Assembly (NCBI GenBank): GCA_017893485.1
Contig: CM030367.1
Coordinates: 84,760,853-84,824,852 of the forward strand
DNA length: 64,000 nucleotides
Source of the DNA: Hemerocallis citrina
Taxonomy: Eukaryota; Streptophyta; Magnoliopsida; Asparagales; Asphodelaceae
Direction of reading: 5' to 3'
Under the pieces are notes generated by a model. The model made no database searches and had not been told where the DNA came from. It worked only from the letters and a program-made list of their open reading frames with translations. How positions within the stretch are numbered: the first letter of the stretch is position 1; every line of letters starts with the position of its first letter. The position numbers and the translations under genes are program-made. This document shows, one piece after another, positions 21,835 through 33,585 of the stretch.

Positions 21835-24800
21835 TGTAACACTCCGCAAAATAGTATATAGCTATTTTGTGTTATAATCCGTGTATAGTTTAGAATTGTA
21901 CACGATTATGTTTTTCTTAATAATAATTTTAATAAATTCAGAGTATCTTATTTTAAGTAAAATATCTATGTATATACTAGATTTGATCGTATCGGATCGT
22001 ATATGATATGCGATCTATAATTGCTTTGAGTGTGAATACGACCGTGTATATTATATAATTTAAATATGTAAATCTATTTTTGCTATAGATATCAAAATAT
22101 TAATTTGAATTATAAATGATCATACATTGTTTTTCATTTCGGGTTGGGGTTTGCTTAACACTAGGGTTAGAGTTCTTTGACCTAAACATAGGGTTAGAAG
22201 ACCTAATCTAGGGTTAGGAACCCTACTTCTAATTGAGAATTGATGAGATCTAGGATGAGATCTTGATGAGATCCTATGGCTCAAAATATGCCAAGTTTAT
22301 GGTGGAGAAGTGAGCATGGGAAGTTGCTGGGAAACTTCATGGGAGTTGTGTTGGCTTTCATCCACATCTTCCATCACACTCACCCCTCACCTCCAAATCC
22401 CCACCCCCCACCTACTCCCGATCCATTTCCGGCAAACCTTAGCACCCCTCCCTCCATTTCTATAATCAATCTTTCTTCATATTCTCATTCATATTTCTTC
22501 TTCTTCTAGTTGTTTCAAAAAAAAAGGGAAAAGAAGAGAGAAAGGGAGAGTTTCATTTGTTATATTTTGGAGCTTGAGGGAGAAGAAGCAAGTTAGAGTA
22601 AGTTGCGAGATTTCATCTTCCCAACTCAAAAGCATGGGGTTGGTGTTCTCAAACTCTAAACTAGTTATTTTTTGTGTATGTGATGTTGTGGCTTAAGAAT
22701 TTTTACCATGCAAATGACTTAAAATTTGATCATGAAATTTTTGTGGAATGGTCTAGGATGAGTTTAGAGCATTCTCTAATTTTTTCATATTTTTCTGGGT
22801 TTGTTTAGTAGCTCAAATAATTACTTTATTTTTGAACAGTAAACAACGAAAAATTTGCTATGTTTATGAAACTTGGGTGCTCTTCCAAAAATCATATCTC
22901 AAGATTGGTTTGGTATTTTAAGCTCAAACTTTTACTAGGTGTTCTTGAATGTGTTAACAAATATATTTTCAAATTTCACATTTTTCTGAGTTCGTTTGAT
23001 ACATCAAAAAAATATAGTTTTGCGACTGGTGCAGAACCAAAAGCTGGTTCAGCTTTGTTTTAGAACTGAAATTCAATAATTCATAGCTACTTATTGGTGC
23101 ATGATATTGCAATGAAAATTTTATTGTAGTATGTGGTGTGAGTCTAGATCATGTTTCTAAAATTTCATAATTATTAGATAACATTTAATGGGGTTTTAAA
23201 AAATAGTTTGTAAGATGAGGTAGATACTCTGTCTGAAAACAGAAGGAAATTTTATGCTAATTTTAAAAAGCCATTACTCTCCGTGTGTTTTGAATTTGAA
23301 TGTAATTTTTGAGTATATTAGATTTGTATATGTCTTGTTACTGAATCTAAAATTTCATAAGTATTAGACATATGGTTGAATTGATATTGACTTTTGAGTA
23401 CTGTATGTTCAGTTCAGTTCAGCTTTTGAGTTGTCAGTGAAGTTGTGGAATTCTGGATTTGTACAAGTAGAATCTGAAGGAATGATCAACTAGAGATTTG
23501 TAATCGGGAGTATTAGCTTTCCAAAACATCCCGAATCATGAAATTCCAGTTTTTATAGCAGAAGTTATAATTTTTTTAAATTGGGGTAGAACCAGTCTTA
23601 ATTGAAGGACTTGATTTTTGTAGAGAAACTTATTCCCCTGTGTGAACACTGATAAAATTTGGAGTTTTAGAGTGTTTTAATGAATGAATCTGAGGATGTG
23701 ATCAACTAGGAAGTTAGAGTAGACACTCTTAACTTTCTATAGAATCTAAGATCGAGTAATTCCGATAAGTGAGCAAGTTTTTATGTTAATAGTAAGATGC
23801 AGTAATTGTATGGAAGAATGTATAGCTGAGAACATATAGAGATTGTATAGCTTCTAGATGGATGAATTTGAAGAAATGGTTAACTAGAAACTTGTAGTGC
23901 AGAGTCTTAACTCTCCAGAATGGGTAAGATCATGAAATTTCAAGTTATATTTTGAAAGTTATGAAGGTTACAAGTTTCAGCAACCTGCTGTCGTTATTCA
24001 ATTTCAAGCATGTGTTCGAAGTCTGGAAACTTGTGTTCTATAAGAAATTTGAGAGAGTTGTGAACAAAGAAATTGTAGTAGAGGTTCCCACCTTTCTAGA
24101 AAGTTTAATTTTGTTGGATTCCGATGAGTGTAGCATAAATTATGGAATTTTCTACATGCTACAGGATTATGACTGAGTTGATTTGAGTTTCTAAGATACT
24201 GGATAATTATTCCTATTAAGCCCTTCACTGAGGACTCGGATAAAATTCTCGAGCTTAGTACTCATGGTGGACACATGAGTAAGTTGGGAGAATAGCTATA
24301 CAGTCGATTGTTGTATGTGGGCTCGTAGCTAGTATAGCTTGGAGCCAGTCTAGGTTGTGATACCGTAGGACTTCCAACCCAGTCGGCAAGTATTGTGATT
24401 GATTTATTTTTACCTCGAGAAATAATGATCTTCCTGTGCATGGTCGGATCGTCTACCGAAGGAAGGTTGATCGCAGACCGGGATACTGGATGAGACCTAA
24501 GACGGAGGTGGTGGCGACCAATGGAGATCGGATCGCCGGTGTTTAGGGGTCGATATGCTAGGTTATCTGCCTCTTCTAGAATGCATTGATGCCTAGGTCT
24601 GTCAATGACTGGACATTAGTAAATTGTCTGTGTTCACCTCTATTTGCCGGGTATGAGGCACTCCCTTGGGCGTCGTTATATTACTCGCTGAGGGTTGCGG
24701 GCCGGGGACATTAGGTCGAAGATCTACAGAGGTGTTGGCAATCGAAGAATGTCGGTTCGCCGTGATTAGATATTTTTAACAGAACCGTTTGGGCACAATC

Positions 24801-25850
24801 ATTCGTTATACACTATGCATGATTTGACAACTCGCATGTTTTTAGCAACCAATGTTATTTCAGAGTGTATTTCTTTACTTTTCGCTTGAAGACTGAGTTG
24901 TTATTAGGGGTGATTTCCTATAATCCGACTTGTTCTAAAAGCTAGCACTTGGCGGTGATAATCATGGTTGTCTCTTCCTGTCATTAGGGATACACGTTGC
25001 GGTGTGTATCTCGCTCTGTTGATTCCTGAAAACTCGTGGTAAGAACGGGAGGGTTCTTGTATGGGAGGGTTCCTGTCGGATAGGGAGATTAGACCATCGA
25101 GGCCGTCATGTTCTTATGTTGAGTGGATACGAACGGACCATGGGGCTGCTGTCCCATGGATCTTCAGCGCCATAGATATGTGGTTGTGAATCTGTAAGAT
25201 CGTCACGACATTTGGTGTGATCCAGACCGGATTGGGGCACGAGTGGCAAACGGGGACAACACTGTGTTTAGCAGTAATAACTGTAGGATTCATCAGCCAC
25301 GTGGTATCTATCAGGAACAGGTTGAGTACAATAGTAGAATGTATTTGCATGGTGAGGGTTTGAAACCCTGAAACTGGAGAAGGCGGCTTGATTTTGGGCG
25401 TATGTAGTATGGGATGCATACGTGTCCAAAGTCTTGCTAACATTAGACTAAGTGCATCTGTCTTCTGTACATTGTGTACTATGTATTAGACTTTAGGTCA
25501 CGGCATACACTGACACTAGAAATTTAGGATGCACGTTTCTGTTTTCATCAACGGTTGGTTGTGATTGCTAGTTGGAGATTGCTGTTTTCTTATCAGCATT
25601 GGGTAAGTATATGTACTGGCGTGCCCACTTAATTAGGTGCTGGAAACCGGATCGGGGATGCGGGTATCCAAGTAGAGGAGCAATGTACTTACTTACCATT
25701 TGAGCAGGTGTAGAAATATCACAGTCACGCAGCGGAAGACTCAAGCCGAGGGGTAAGTCCCAGGGAAGCAGATTAACTACTCAGCGGAGTTTCGACAGTG
25801 ATCAGTTGATTACCATTTTGGAAGACAGCTCGTGCAGAGCCATGTTCTGC
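21835..25850 (+). repeat. Long LTR, probably solo, element C (right end uncertain)
   Basis: It starts TGTAACACTCCG at 21835. Its first ~75 bases resemble the outer end of the Tat LTR at 11623 (inverted), and its right part shares TATGTAGTATGGGATGCATA (about 25397) with LTRs A and B. About 4 kb without coding content. A clear GTTACA end and a target duplication were not found; candidate ends are near 25850 or 25932. Confidence 0.5.
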
Positions 25851-26321
25851 TACAGTTTTTTTTTCCGATTTGTAACGGCTGAAATAAATGCAGAAACAGT
25901 TTTGTAATGTGACGGTTTTGACTACTGTTACAGTACTGCATTCAAACGTTTGTCTGCCATTATAGCCGGCGCATTAAGGAGCTGTCTGCCATTACAGTAG
26001 ATGCAGTCAATGCGTTGTCTGCTATTACAAATCTCACCTTGATCCTAAATAGAGGCCACTCTTCCCTGAATGACCACACCGAAAACTCTTCTCTTCCCCC
26101 TCTATTCTGTGCTTCGAAGTCTTGGTCGTTCGGTGATAGAATTCAAACGCTATCCAGTTCGTGAACTAGACGTGGTGCCTACGTTGAGCTCTTCTGTCGT
26201 TGCGTCAAACTCCAGCACCCGGACGAGACGAATCTGTTGTAAGGAGATTATGTGCTTCACAAGCCTCGATGCCAATCAGTTTGCTTTTGTTATTTTCATT
26301 TTCTTTTAAATTTTATTGATT

Positions 26322-26372
26322 TTCTTCTTCTTCTTCTTCTTCTTCTTCTTCTTCTTCTTCTTCTTCTTCTCT
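26322..26372. repeat. (TTC)n microsatellite
   Basis: About 16 uninterrupted TTC triplets. Confidence 0.95.
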
Positions 26373-27105
26373 GTTTTGTGCCTCGGAAATCAAACTTTGT
26401 TTTTTGTTGTAATCAAATTTTGTAACATAATTTTCCATTATTGTTTCAACTGAAGCACATGATCCTATCCCGATATTCATATTGTAGTGCAATTATGCCA
26501 CTCGGTCCCTGCAATTACAAATTTTGCAAATCTTCCAATAACAGTAAATTTTTGTGACATTAATCATGTTCAATTATGATATTAAGACCCTATTATTTAT
26601 TATTTGCATCAATTATGTTAATTCATGTTTTCACATGGTGGTATCTTTTGCAACAAAGTCTAGAAAATATGTGGATATACAATCATGTTTATTTGTGAAA
26701 CATATTTTAAGGATACATTTATGCTAAAGTGTGAATGTTTAGGAGGAAATCCTTCTTTCTATAAATGTTTACAATTTCTGAATAGATTGATCACATATTG
26801 CATCTTTAGGAGATGGAATCCATCTACTTATTCAGAATACCTTGTACTCTTGAAATTCCAGAAGAAACCTACTATATTTAAGGACATAAGGACAAAAAGG
26901 TATCATATTGAAACATTGATTGCAGAAAATAAAGAATACTTTTGTGTAACATCTAGTATAGGGAACTAGAAGTTCATTCTAGAGAAATTTTTTAGCTTAT
27001 CATTAGAGATCTACTTCACTCACATTAGGGTATTCGAGTCACATAACACTATGAGTCGGCAGCTCACTTTTAATCAAGAACAACAACCACCCCTTTCAAG
27101 TGATA

Positions 27106-27180
27106 GAGGACCAAGTGATATATGCTTCAAGTGTGGACGCAAAGGTCATTGGTCTCGCACCTGTCGTGCGACTATATATT
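27106..27180 (+). pseudogene. Copia gag zinc knuckle fragment
   Basis: The frame reads SDICFKCGRKGHWSRTCRAT then a stop. C-x2-C-x4-H-x4-C is the nucleocapsid zinc knuckle that binds retroelement RNA. Upstream sequence is decayed and the gag start could not be identified. Confidence 0.8.
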
Positions 27181-27784
27181 AGAAATTTAGAAGATTGAAG
27201 AAATGTCACCCTTGACATAGACAATGGTGATCTCCTTGGCAATGATCTCGAGGAACACGAAAGCACAAACTTGGCATCTGCAGAATATTTTAGGATTATC
27301 AGTAGCTTAGTTTTATTTATTTAACATTGTGGTACTTACTTTATGACTTATGTTAGTATTTTTCGAACTATGTTTTAGCACTTATGAATTGGGAATAATA
27401 TTTCTTTAGAATTTATTGATGCATAATTTTTATTTGCTCCTACTGATTACATATTGCATGATTAGACACTTTATGGTATTACTTAATGCATCAATTAGAA
27501 CACATTTTTCTAGTTTATTGATCCAAATCATCCATTTCTCTGAATAAACTATCAAATCAATAAGATTAGACAGTGCAGCTGAATTTTCTTCACAAATCTT
27601 TAATGATCTTTGAATATCCTTAGGAATAGATATTGACTATCATGTTATTTCGATGAGACAATATTCCTACAGTTAGGAGGAGATAAAAATAAAGATAAAT
27701 GTCTCGTTACAGAAGACGTCGTGAATTATCAAAATACCCCAAAAACAAATAAAACAACAAAAGAAACAACTCCACATCAAAAAT

Positions 27785-28126
27785 GTGGAAGACCTAAAGA
27801 TTCTAAAATTTTCAGCTCCCCTGAAGAGGAGATTAAATAGCATAACACACTATAATGTTCCTAAAGAAACAACTCCTGAAGTAGCATCTCCTGAAGAGAG
27901 AGTTCGTGATGCTCCTGAAGAAGCATCTCCTGAAGTAGCATCTCTTGTAGAAAGAGTTCATGACGGTATGGAAGATGTCTTGAACCAAATATTCAATTTC
28001 TCCAAAACAAAGCATATCGCTCTGTTCGAGGATATGTCTCAGATCCCAGAAGAGACGGAAAAAGAGGTACCGGTTCCAAACAATAATGAAAAATTTATGT
28101 TTTACTCATGCTCAGAAGAAACTTGA
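27785..28126 (+). pseudogene. Copia pol linker region with short acidic repeats
   Basis: GRPKDSK overlaps its start in another frame; this linker precedes RT in Ale-like copia elements. The 113-codon frame repeats a unit like EEASPEVASLVERVRD twice, from short duplications at 27880-27960. It is probably a chance frame over decayed pol. Confidence 0.4.
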
Positions 28127-28143
28127 ATCAATAATAATGTGTC

Positions 28144-28640
28144 ATGGATGACATTTTCTCATATGTACTAGAAAATGAGACTAAAAAGGGTGATGAAAAT
28201 GAGCATAACACTGTACTAGGAACAATCCTTGAATGTCGAAAGATACAAGATTGGCCAAAATGGAAGGATGTGATTCAAGTGGAACTAGATTCTCTCACAC
28301 AACCAGGAATGTTCGGTCATATTGTACAAACCCCAAAAGGAATAAACCCTGAAGGTTTTAAACGGGTGTTTGTAAGAAATGAGAACCAAAGATATAAAAT
28401 ATGATTAGTTGCTCAAGGATTCTCACATAGACCAGGAATAGATTATGAAGAAACATATTCCCCGGTCATGGACATCATCACATTTAGATAAGTCATTGTT
28501 TCTGAAAATTTTGATACAAGGCTCATGGATGTGATGATAGCCGGTCATGGACATTATGACATTTAGATAAGTCTCGTTGTTTCTGAAAATTTTGATATGA
28601 GACTCATGGATGTGATGACAACATACCTATATGGTAACCT
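28144..28640 (+). pseudogene. Copia reverse transcriptase, N-terminal part, with internal duplication
   Basis: DWPKWKDVIQVELDSLTQ, then VQTPKGINPEGFKRVFVRNE and, after a stop, VAQGFSHRPGIDYEETYSPV are typical copia RT N-terminal sequence. A ~79-bp segment (28462-28540) is repeated at 28541-28620, so RLMDVM appears twice. The catalytic box is lost. Confidence 0.85.
28462..28620 (+). repeat. Tandem duplication of ~79 bp inside the copia RT
   Basis: The phrase beginning CCGGTCATGGACAT and ending CATGGATGTGATGA occurs twice in direct succession with a few differences. Confidence 0.9.
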
Positions 28641-28959
28641 AGACAGATATATATGAAAATCCTCGAATGATTTAAACCAAGTCTAGAAAATACACACTGT
28701 ATTAGAATAAAACGAGCCTTATATGGACTAAAACAATCTGAAAGAATGATAGGCTCAGTGAATATCTTTCTAGGGAAAGATATAAACTTGATCGGATTTC
28801 CTGAAGAGAATGAAAAGTCTACTAGCTATCCTAACGAACAATTTGAGATAAAATACTTGGTGAAACAAAATTTTATCTCGGCTTGCAAATCGAGCACAGT
28901 AAAACTGTAATTTTACTACATTAAGTCAAATATACTAAAATCTCCCGAAGAGATTCAGT

Positions 28960-29590
28960 ATGAGTGATTGTTATCTACTCAGTACATCTATGGTGGTAAG
29001 GTCACTAGAAGTTGACCACAATCCGTATTGGCCGAAAGAAGAAAATGAATATATTCTTGGTCCTAAAGTACCATATTTGAGTGCCTTTATTTTGTGTATT
29101 GTACTAGATTTTTGTTTATATTATTCATATGAATATGCTGACCTTGTTAGATATACAGACACATGTTATTTATCTCATCCTCATATGGGGAGATCACAAA
29201 CAGAATATGTTTTTCTTAACAATTGTACAGCTATTTCATGGAGATTAGTCAAATAAATAATTGCATCAACTTCGTAGATAATGTGTATGGTCAAGGTCTC
29301 TAGTTCAGCATGTCATGGGGAGTTGCGAAGTCCTAAGTCACAAACAAGCTTACAATCATTTATGAAGATAATGCAGCATGTAAAAGAAAATTCAAGAAAG
29401 CTTTCTCAAAAGAGACAGGACGAAGCACATCTCAGCAAAGTTTTTCTTTGCCCACCAGCTTCAAGTCATAAAAGATGATTAATGTAAAGCGGATCAAGTC
29501 TTCACAGAACCTTGCAGATCTCTTCACAAATTCTATCCCAATGTCCAGGTTTCAAAAATTAGTTTAACAGATTGACATAACAAGATTCAG
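28960..29590 (+). pseudogene. Copia RNase H and pol C-terminus
   Basis: LGPKVPYLSA is followed, across a deletion, by YADLVRYTDTCYLSHPHMGR and SQTEYVF...TAISWRLVK, the copia RNase H region. Further on, RDRTKHISAKFFFAHQLQ and SSQNLADLFTNSIPMSRFQK give the normal pol end. Several stops and frame changes. Confidence 0.85.
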
Positions 29591-30296
29591 CAGATAGACA
29601 TATAAATGTGTAGACTGATAAATTTTGGGCTGAGATGTGACTACTTGTGTTATTTTGGGGAGGTGATTTTTTCATTCAAGTTGATGTAAGAACTAAATGT
29701 AATAGTTTTTAGGAGCATCATGCTGTTGGTGAGTAACCTTATTGTTCCAAGCTCGGCTTTTCAGTTAGAAAGGAAGGCAAGAGAGAATGTGATCAGTTAC
29801 CGAGTCTGAGTCAGATGGGGTGATTCCTTACTTTTTGCCTGACTAGATTGAAGTAATTAAATTATTCAGAAAGTATAGATCGTACACTTCCAGGGCATTC
29901 TGGCAGGCACGTGCATGTGCTGACTGCAGTGACTACAAGCCGACGACTTTATTTAATAGCTTTCATCTCCTCACGACTCTCTAATATCTTTATATTTAAA
30001 AATCTTAGGCAATTTCCTACCTATAGTATAGGATTCGTAGAGACCAGGCACCCTGAAGAATGTCTTTGCGCATTGTACTCTTTTCTGCTGATGAGTTTTT
30101 TTTTCACTAGGTTTTTTCTTCGAAAAACTTTTAATGACGCAATATAAGTCGCACCCACTTAGATTCTTGAAGAATCTGATTCTTCAAGAACTAGTTGTAC
30201 TCTTTCTTTCGCTATGGATTTTTTTCAAATGTGGGTTTTTCTTTAAAAAGTTTTAATGAGACAATATTTTAAAAGTTGGTATCCAATGGGGAGTAT

Positions 30297-30489
30297 TGTG
30301 AAATTGTGATCACCTATTTAGGTGGATGCTTATCTTAAGGTAGGTCCAAGCCCACCTACTTAGGTAGTGCCCTAACCACACTCCAACCTTAACTTCTTAC
30401 TATAAATATTACTATAAATATGTTATGAATAAAGAACCATATGACTCAGATTTTCGATTACATCTCTTCATTTCTCTATTTTCGTAACA
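30297..30489 (+). repeat. Short copia-type LTR, copy 3 (193 bp), 3' LTR
   Basis: It starts TGTGAAATTGTGATCACC after a short purine-rich tract (AATGGGGAG) and ends TTTTCGTAACA. It follows the pol C-terminus in the same orientation. Confidence 0.8.
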
Positions 30490-30581
30490 AGTTTGAAATT
30501 CAATAATTAGCACTTTACAATAATTAGCACTCAAGTAGGGCCTTGGTAATCAAGAATATTTTTACCTCTGCTAAATTGCAT

Positions 30582-31265
30582 AAAACACCTATGTATTATA
30601 GGATCAATGCAAATAACCCCATCGATTCTCAATTAATGGAAAATACGTTCTTGTACGGAAAACATTCTGTAGGGGTATGGCATCAACTTCCGTTAGTTGA
30701 CTAGGTCAAACTTGTTGAAAATTTTAAAATAACAATATTGCCCCCCTTTTGATTAAAAAGTCCCACTCCCTAAATACCTTAATCATTAACTTTTCATCTT
30801 CTCCAAAAATGTCCTTTTTTTTTCCAAAAATAAATCCTAGATTTGAACCCATAAATTGAAGATGATATGATCGGAAGTTTTAAAGAGTAAGTGGGGGGAA
30901 AACCCTTCAAAATTTGGTGCCACTTCAGGAGGACGTTAAGGGATGGTTTCATCGGGAATTCGAGTGAAATTTTCGACATTTGGAGGTTACCATGTTTAAT
31001 ACCTGGTGAGGAAGATGATGTAAGGTTGATGATGAGGGTAGTTTTAAGAGGGGGGAAGGGAAAAGTGGTGAAGAAAAAAAAAAAAAAACACTTGAGATAA
31101 TGATTAAAAGGGTATTTTCGTCACTATACATTTAATTAAATGGTTTGGCCTGGACAACTGACAGAAGTTATCTCTCTGAAGAAAGTGCATGAATGTATTT
31201 TGCATTGACTGCAAATTGAGGGGATTATTTTTGTTAAACATATAGCACAGATGTGTCTTCCTCAA
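30582..31265. mobile_element. Non-autonomous TIR element (~680 bp), family unclear
   Basis: The left ~110-200 bases align, inverted, with the right end: for example CAATGCAAATAACCCC (left) and TGCATTGACTGCAAATTGAG (right), and AACTTCCGTTAGTTGAC versus CAACTGACAGAAGTT. The long, diverged TIRs suggest a MULE-like element. I could not find a clear 9-bp duplication, and no internal frame is recognisable. Confidence 0.6.
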
Positions 31266-31408
31266 TTTGTTTTTAAAATTTCATATCAACTTAGGTTGTA
31301 TCTTAATATGAATGTAGAAGTCTAGAATGACATGTATTATGGAATATATGGTATATCAAATTTTAGCAAATATTATCAAGCTGTATTGAGCATAATAATT
31401 TTTGGTTT

Positions 31409-31600
31409 GTTAACAATTGTTAACAGTCCCTAATTGGTTTAGCATTAAAGTATTAATTAACTAATGCATTTTTTGCCCTACACAAAAAATTAAGTTTTTG
31501 TATGCATTGCATGTTTCTTAATTAATTAGTGAATTGGTCATTAAAAAGTATGTTATTAATTCATAATTTAATGCTAAAATAGTGTCCACTCGTTGTTAAC
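31409..31600. mobile_element. Small MITE-like inverted-repeat element
   Basis: The left end GTTAACA...TTTAGCATTAAA matches the right end inverted (TTTAATGCTAAAA...TTGTTAAC) over ~45 bases. A 38-base phrase (GCATGTTTCTTAATTAATTA...) inside it recurs just outside at about 31614, so the region also holds a direct duplication. Confidence 0.5.
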
Positions 31601-32045
31601 GGAACATAATTTAAGCATGTTTCTTAATTAATTAGTGAATTGGTCATTAAAATGTATAAATTGAAGATTAAGTTTTACTGAACTGCCTAGAAATTTGGTG
31701 TCCTGACAAATAACCACAATAAAGTATTTCTCATCAACAGGATTAGCTTAATCCATTTGCCACATTCATACATTTAGTTAATTTTTGCTATCATGTGGTG
31801 TCAAATAAGGAGGGATTGGTAAAAGGAGAAAAACAATTGAAAAGGATTTCAAGTTTGGGAAAATAACGAGCAAAGAAAGGAGAAATTTGGAGCAGACTGA
31901 AAACTCACTGTAGCGACCAAAGAAGATGAAGTAGATAATAATATGGTTAAAATAAGGAGGTAAAAAGAAAGAAAACTTGGGAAAGAGGTTCATGGGGACC
32001 TTCTTTCAGACAGGCCCGTCGTAGGAGTCTCAATTGAGACTCACA

Positions 32046-32717
32046 ATGCTGCAAGAGTTCATCGAACAATCGGAGGTGCGGTGTTCACAAGGCCCGGATT
32101 TGAAAACTTGGGGTTTGGAGACTTCCATTGCGTTCACGGTCCGCTCACTCTATAACCGCATCCATTATAGGGGTTGGCGGCCGAGATGGTCAACTATTAT
32201 GTGGAAAGCGAAATCCCCTTTGAAGGTTAAAGTCTTTCTGTGGCTGGTCCTGAACGATATTGTTCTTACCAAAGAAAATCTAGTGAAACGTCAACAGCTT
32301 ATTGGGACCAATTGTAGTTTTTGCAATGCTATACTGGAAACTCGTAACCATTTGTTCCTGGACTGTCACAGGTGCATACCGGTTCTGAGTGAGGTCCTTC
32401 GTGCACTGGGCACTACGGTGTATCCCTTAACTTATGAGGAGTTGTGAGTTGGCCCCAAATTTATAGCTGAACGTAAAAAAATGAAAGTAGCATGGTATAT
32501 CGTTATTATCGCAACGATCTGGATTTTATGGCTAGACAGAATTAACTTTTACTTTCATGAGACTTGTAATAGTATTTCTGGCAATCTTACTCATATCATA
32601 CATCTTATTTCCTCTTGGGCTACAACTGCGTCGTCAGGTTCCAGATGGAGGATCGCTAGAGCATTCCAGGAGGAGTACGACGAGGAGGAGGTTGAGTTTG
32701 ACCCTACTATTAACTGA
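32046..32717 (+). pseudogene. LINE pol C-terminus, zinc-binding domain
   Basis: YNRIHYRGWRPRWSTIMWKA, then VKVFLWLVLNDIVLTKENL and CSFCNAILETRNHLFLDCHR form the C-x2-C...H-x4-C zinc-binding region found after RT in plant LINEs. A TGA at about 32445 interrupts it; it resumes as IATIWILWLDRINFYF and ends at 32717. The homologous 52771-53304 on the other strand keeps Trp (ELWVGT) at the stop position, so this was probably TGG. Confidence 0.8.
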
Positions 32718-32970
32718 GTACCCACCCTCCAGGGTTATGTTGGAGGGACCTTCGCTCCTGTTTTTCTTTTCTTGTCATTGCTACTCTGTACTCCTTTTTG
32801 TTGCGTTCTGTAGATTTTGTCATTGGACTAGTCCCACCCTCCAGGGCTTTGTTGGAGGTGTTATGTTTTATTTTTTGCACTGTAGTTCTTGTATTTGAGC
32901 CTGGTACTCTGGATTTGTTTTGTTAAATTCTCTTTAATAAAACAGGGTCACCTTTTCCTTCACACACACA

Positions 32971-32979
32971 CACAAAAGA
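32971..32979. repeat. MULE 9-bp target-site duplication, left copy
   Basis: CACAAAAGA here and at 40273-40281 flank the MULE exactly. Confidence 0.93.
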
Positions 32980-33306
32980 GAATTTTTTCCCAAACTGTCC
33001 CACTTTTTGAAAGTTTTTCCCAAACTGCCTCACTTTTTTTAAGAATTCCCAAAACGTCTTACTCGCTTTATGAAAAAACGAGTTTGGCTAAATCCTCATC
33101 GCTTTTTTAGAAAGCGAGTCTTAGGTTTTGGTTTTGCACCTACCTACACTCGCTTTCTCAAAAACAAGTGGATTTATCCCAAACTCGCTTTTTGAAAAAG
33201 CGAGTGTCGATTGGGTCTTTAGCTTTCACGCTCGAAATCAGATCTCACTTTCTCTTTTATTCTCTCTATCTTCCTCCTCTTCTAACCCCAAAAACCCAAC
33301 CCATCT
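32980..33306. repeat. MULE left TIR with palindromic modules
   Basis: It starts GAATTTTTTCCCAAACTG. The outer part is built from ~30-bp units (TTTTCCCAAACTGYCYCACT and so on). The inner part holds four short palindromes of the type ACTCGCTTTTTGAAAAAGCG followed by AGT. The inverted partner is 39946-40272. Confidence 0.9.
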
Positions 33307-33491
33307 CTCATCTCATTGTCGTTCAATAACCACAAAAATTCTTCGATTAACCCATAAAATTGCTCTGAAAACTCTAAACCCATCTTCCGAAAGATTCAAA
33401 TTTTGGAATTTTGATAAACTTGAAGAGGATAACAACTTCATTTCTTCTACCCAAATATCTCAGCTATATCCTTCCGAATAAGCTTTTGAAG

Positions 33492-33583
33492 GTATGATGC
33501 ATATTGGCCTATTATTTTGTACAATTTTATAGGTTTTGTTTTTGGGTAGATAATAATTTGTATATTTGTATAAATATATGTAG
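33492..33583 (+). other. Predicted 5'-UTR intron of the transposase gene
   Basis: A GTATGATG donor after TTTTGAAG and a TATATGTAG acceptor lie just before the start codon at 33586. A similar donor context (GTGGTAAGTTTCG) lies near 63678 in the second MULE. Confidence 0.45.
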
Positions 33584-33585
33584 GT

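Larger units (their letters stand above)
26680..30489 (+). mobile_element. Ty1/copia retrotransposon remnant (Ale/Retrofit-like) with 3' LTR
   Basis: Plus-strand pieces appear in the correct copia order: gag zinc knuckle (27121), GRPKDSK linker (about 27790), RT (28144-28640), RNase H (28960-29270), pol end (about 29440-29590), purine tract and 3' LTR (30297-30489). No frame is longer than about 110 codons, and large deletions join RT to RNase H. The 5' LTR may be one of the copies at 12288 or 17979, but the intervening DNA is too long and complex to prove this. Confidence 0.75.
32045..32979 (+). mobile_element. 5'-truncated L1-type LINE, copy 2
   Basis: It carries the last ~220 codons of a LINE pol with a zinc-binding domain, then a 3' region ending CTCTTTAATAAAACAGGG and a CA-rich tail. 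The same 3' end (inverted) is at 52560-52600. The MULE at 32980 inserted into this tail. Exact 5' edge uncertain. Confidence 0.75.

Noticed and set aside
22160..22220. Recurring TAGGGTTAG phrases in LTR C
   Set aside because: Irregular, few copies and inside a long LTR; no telomeric array.
33128..33481. 117-codon plus frame before the transposase
   Set aside because: It overlaps the left TIR and 5' UTR; the palindromic modules generate repeated peptide stretches.
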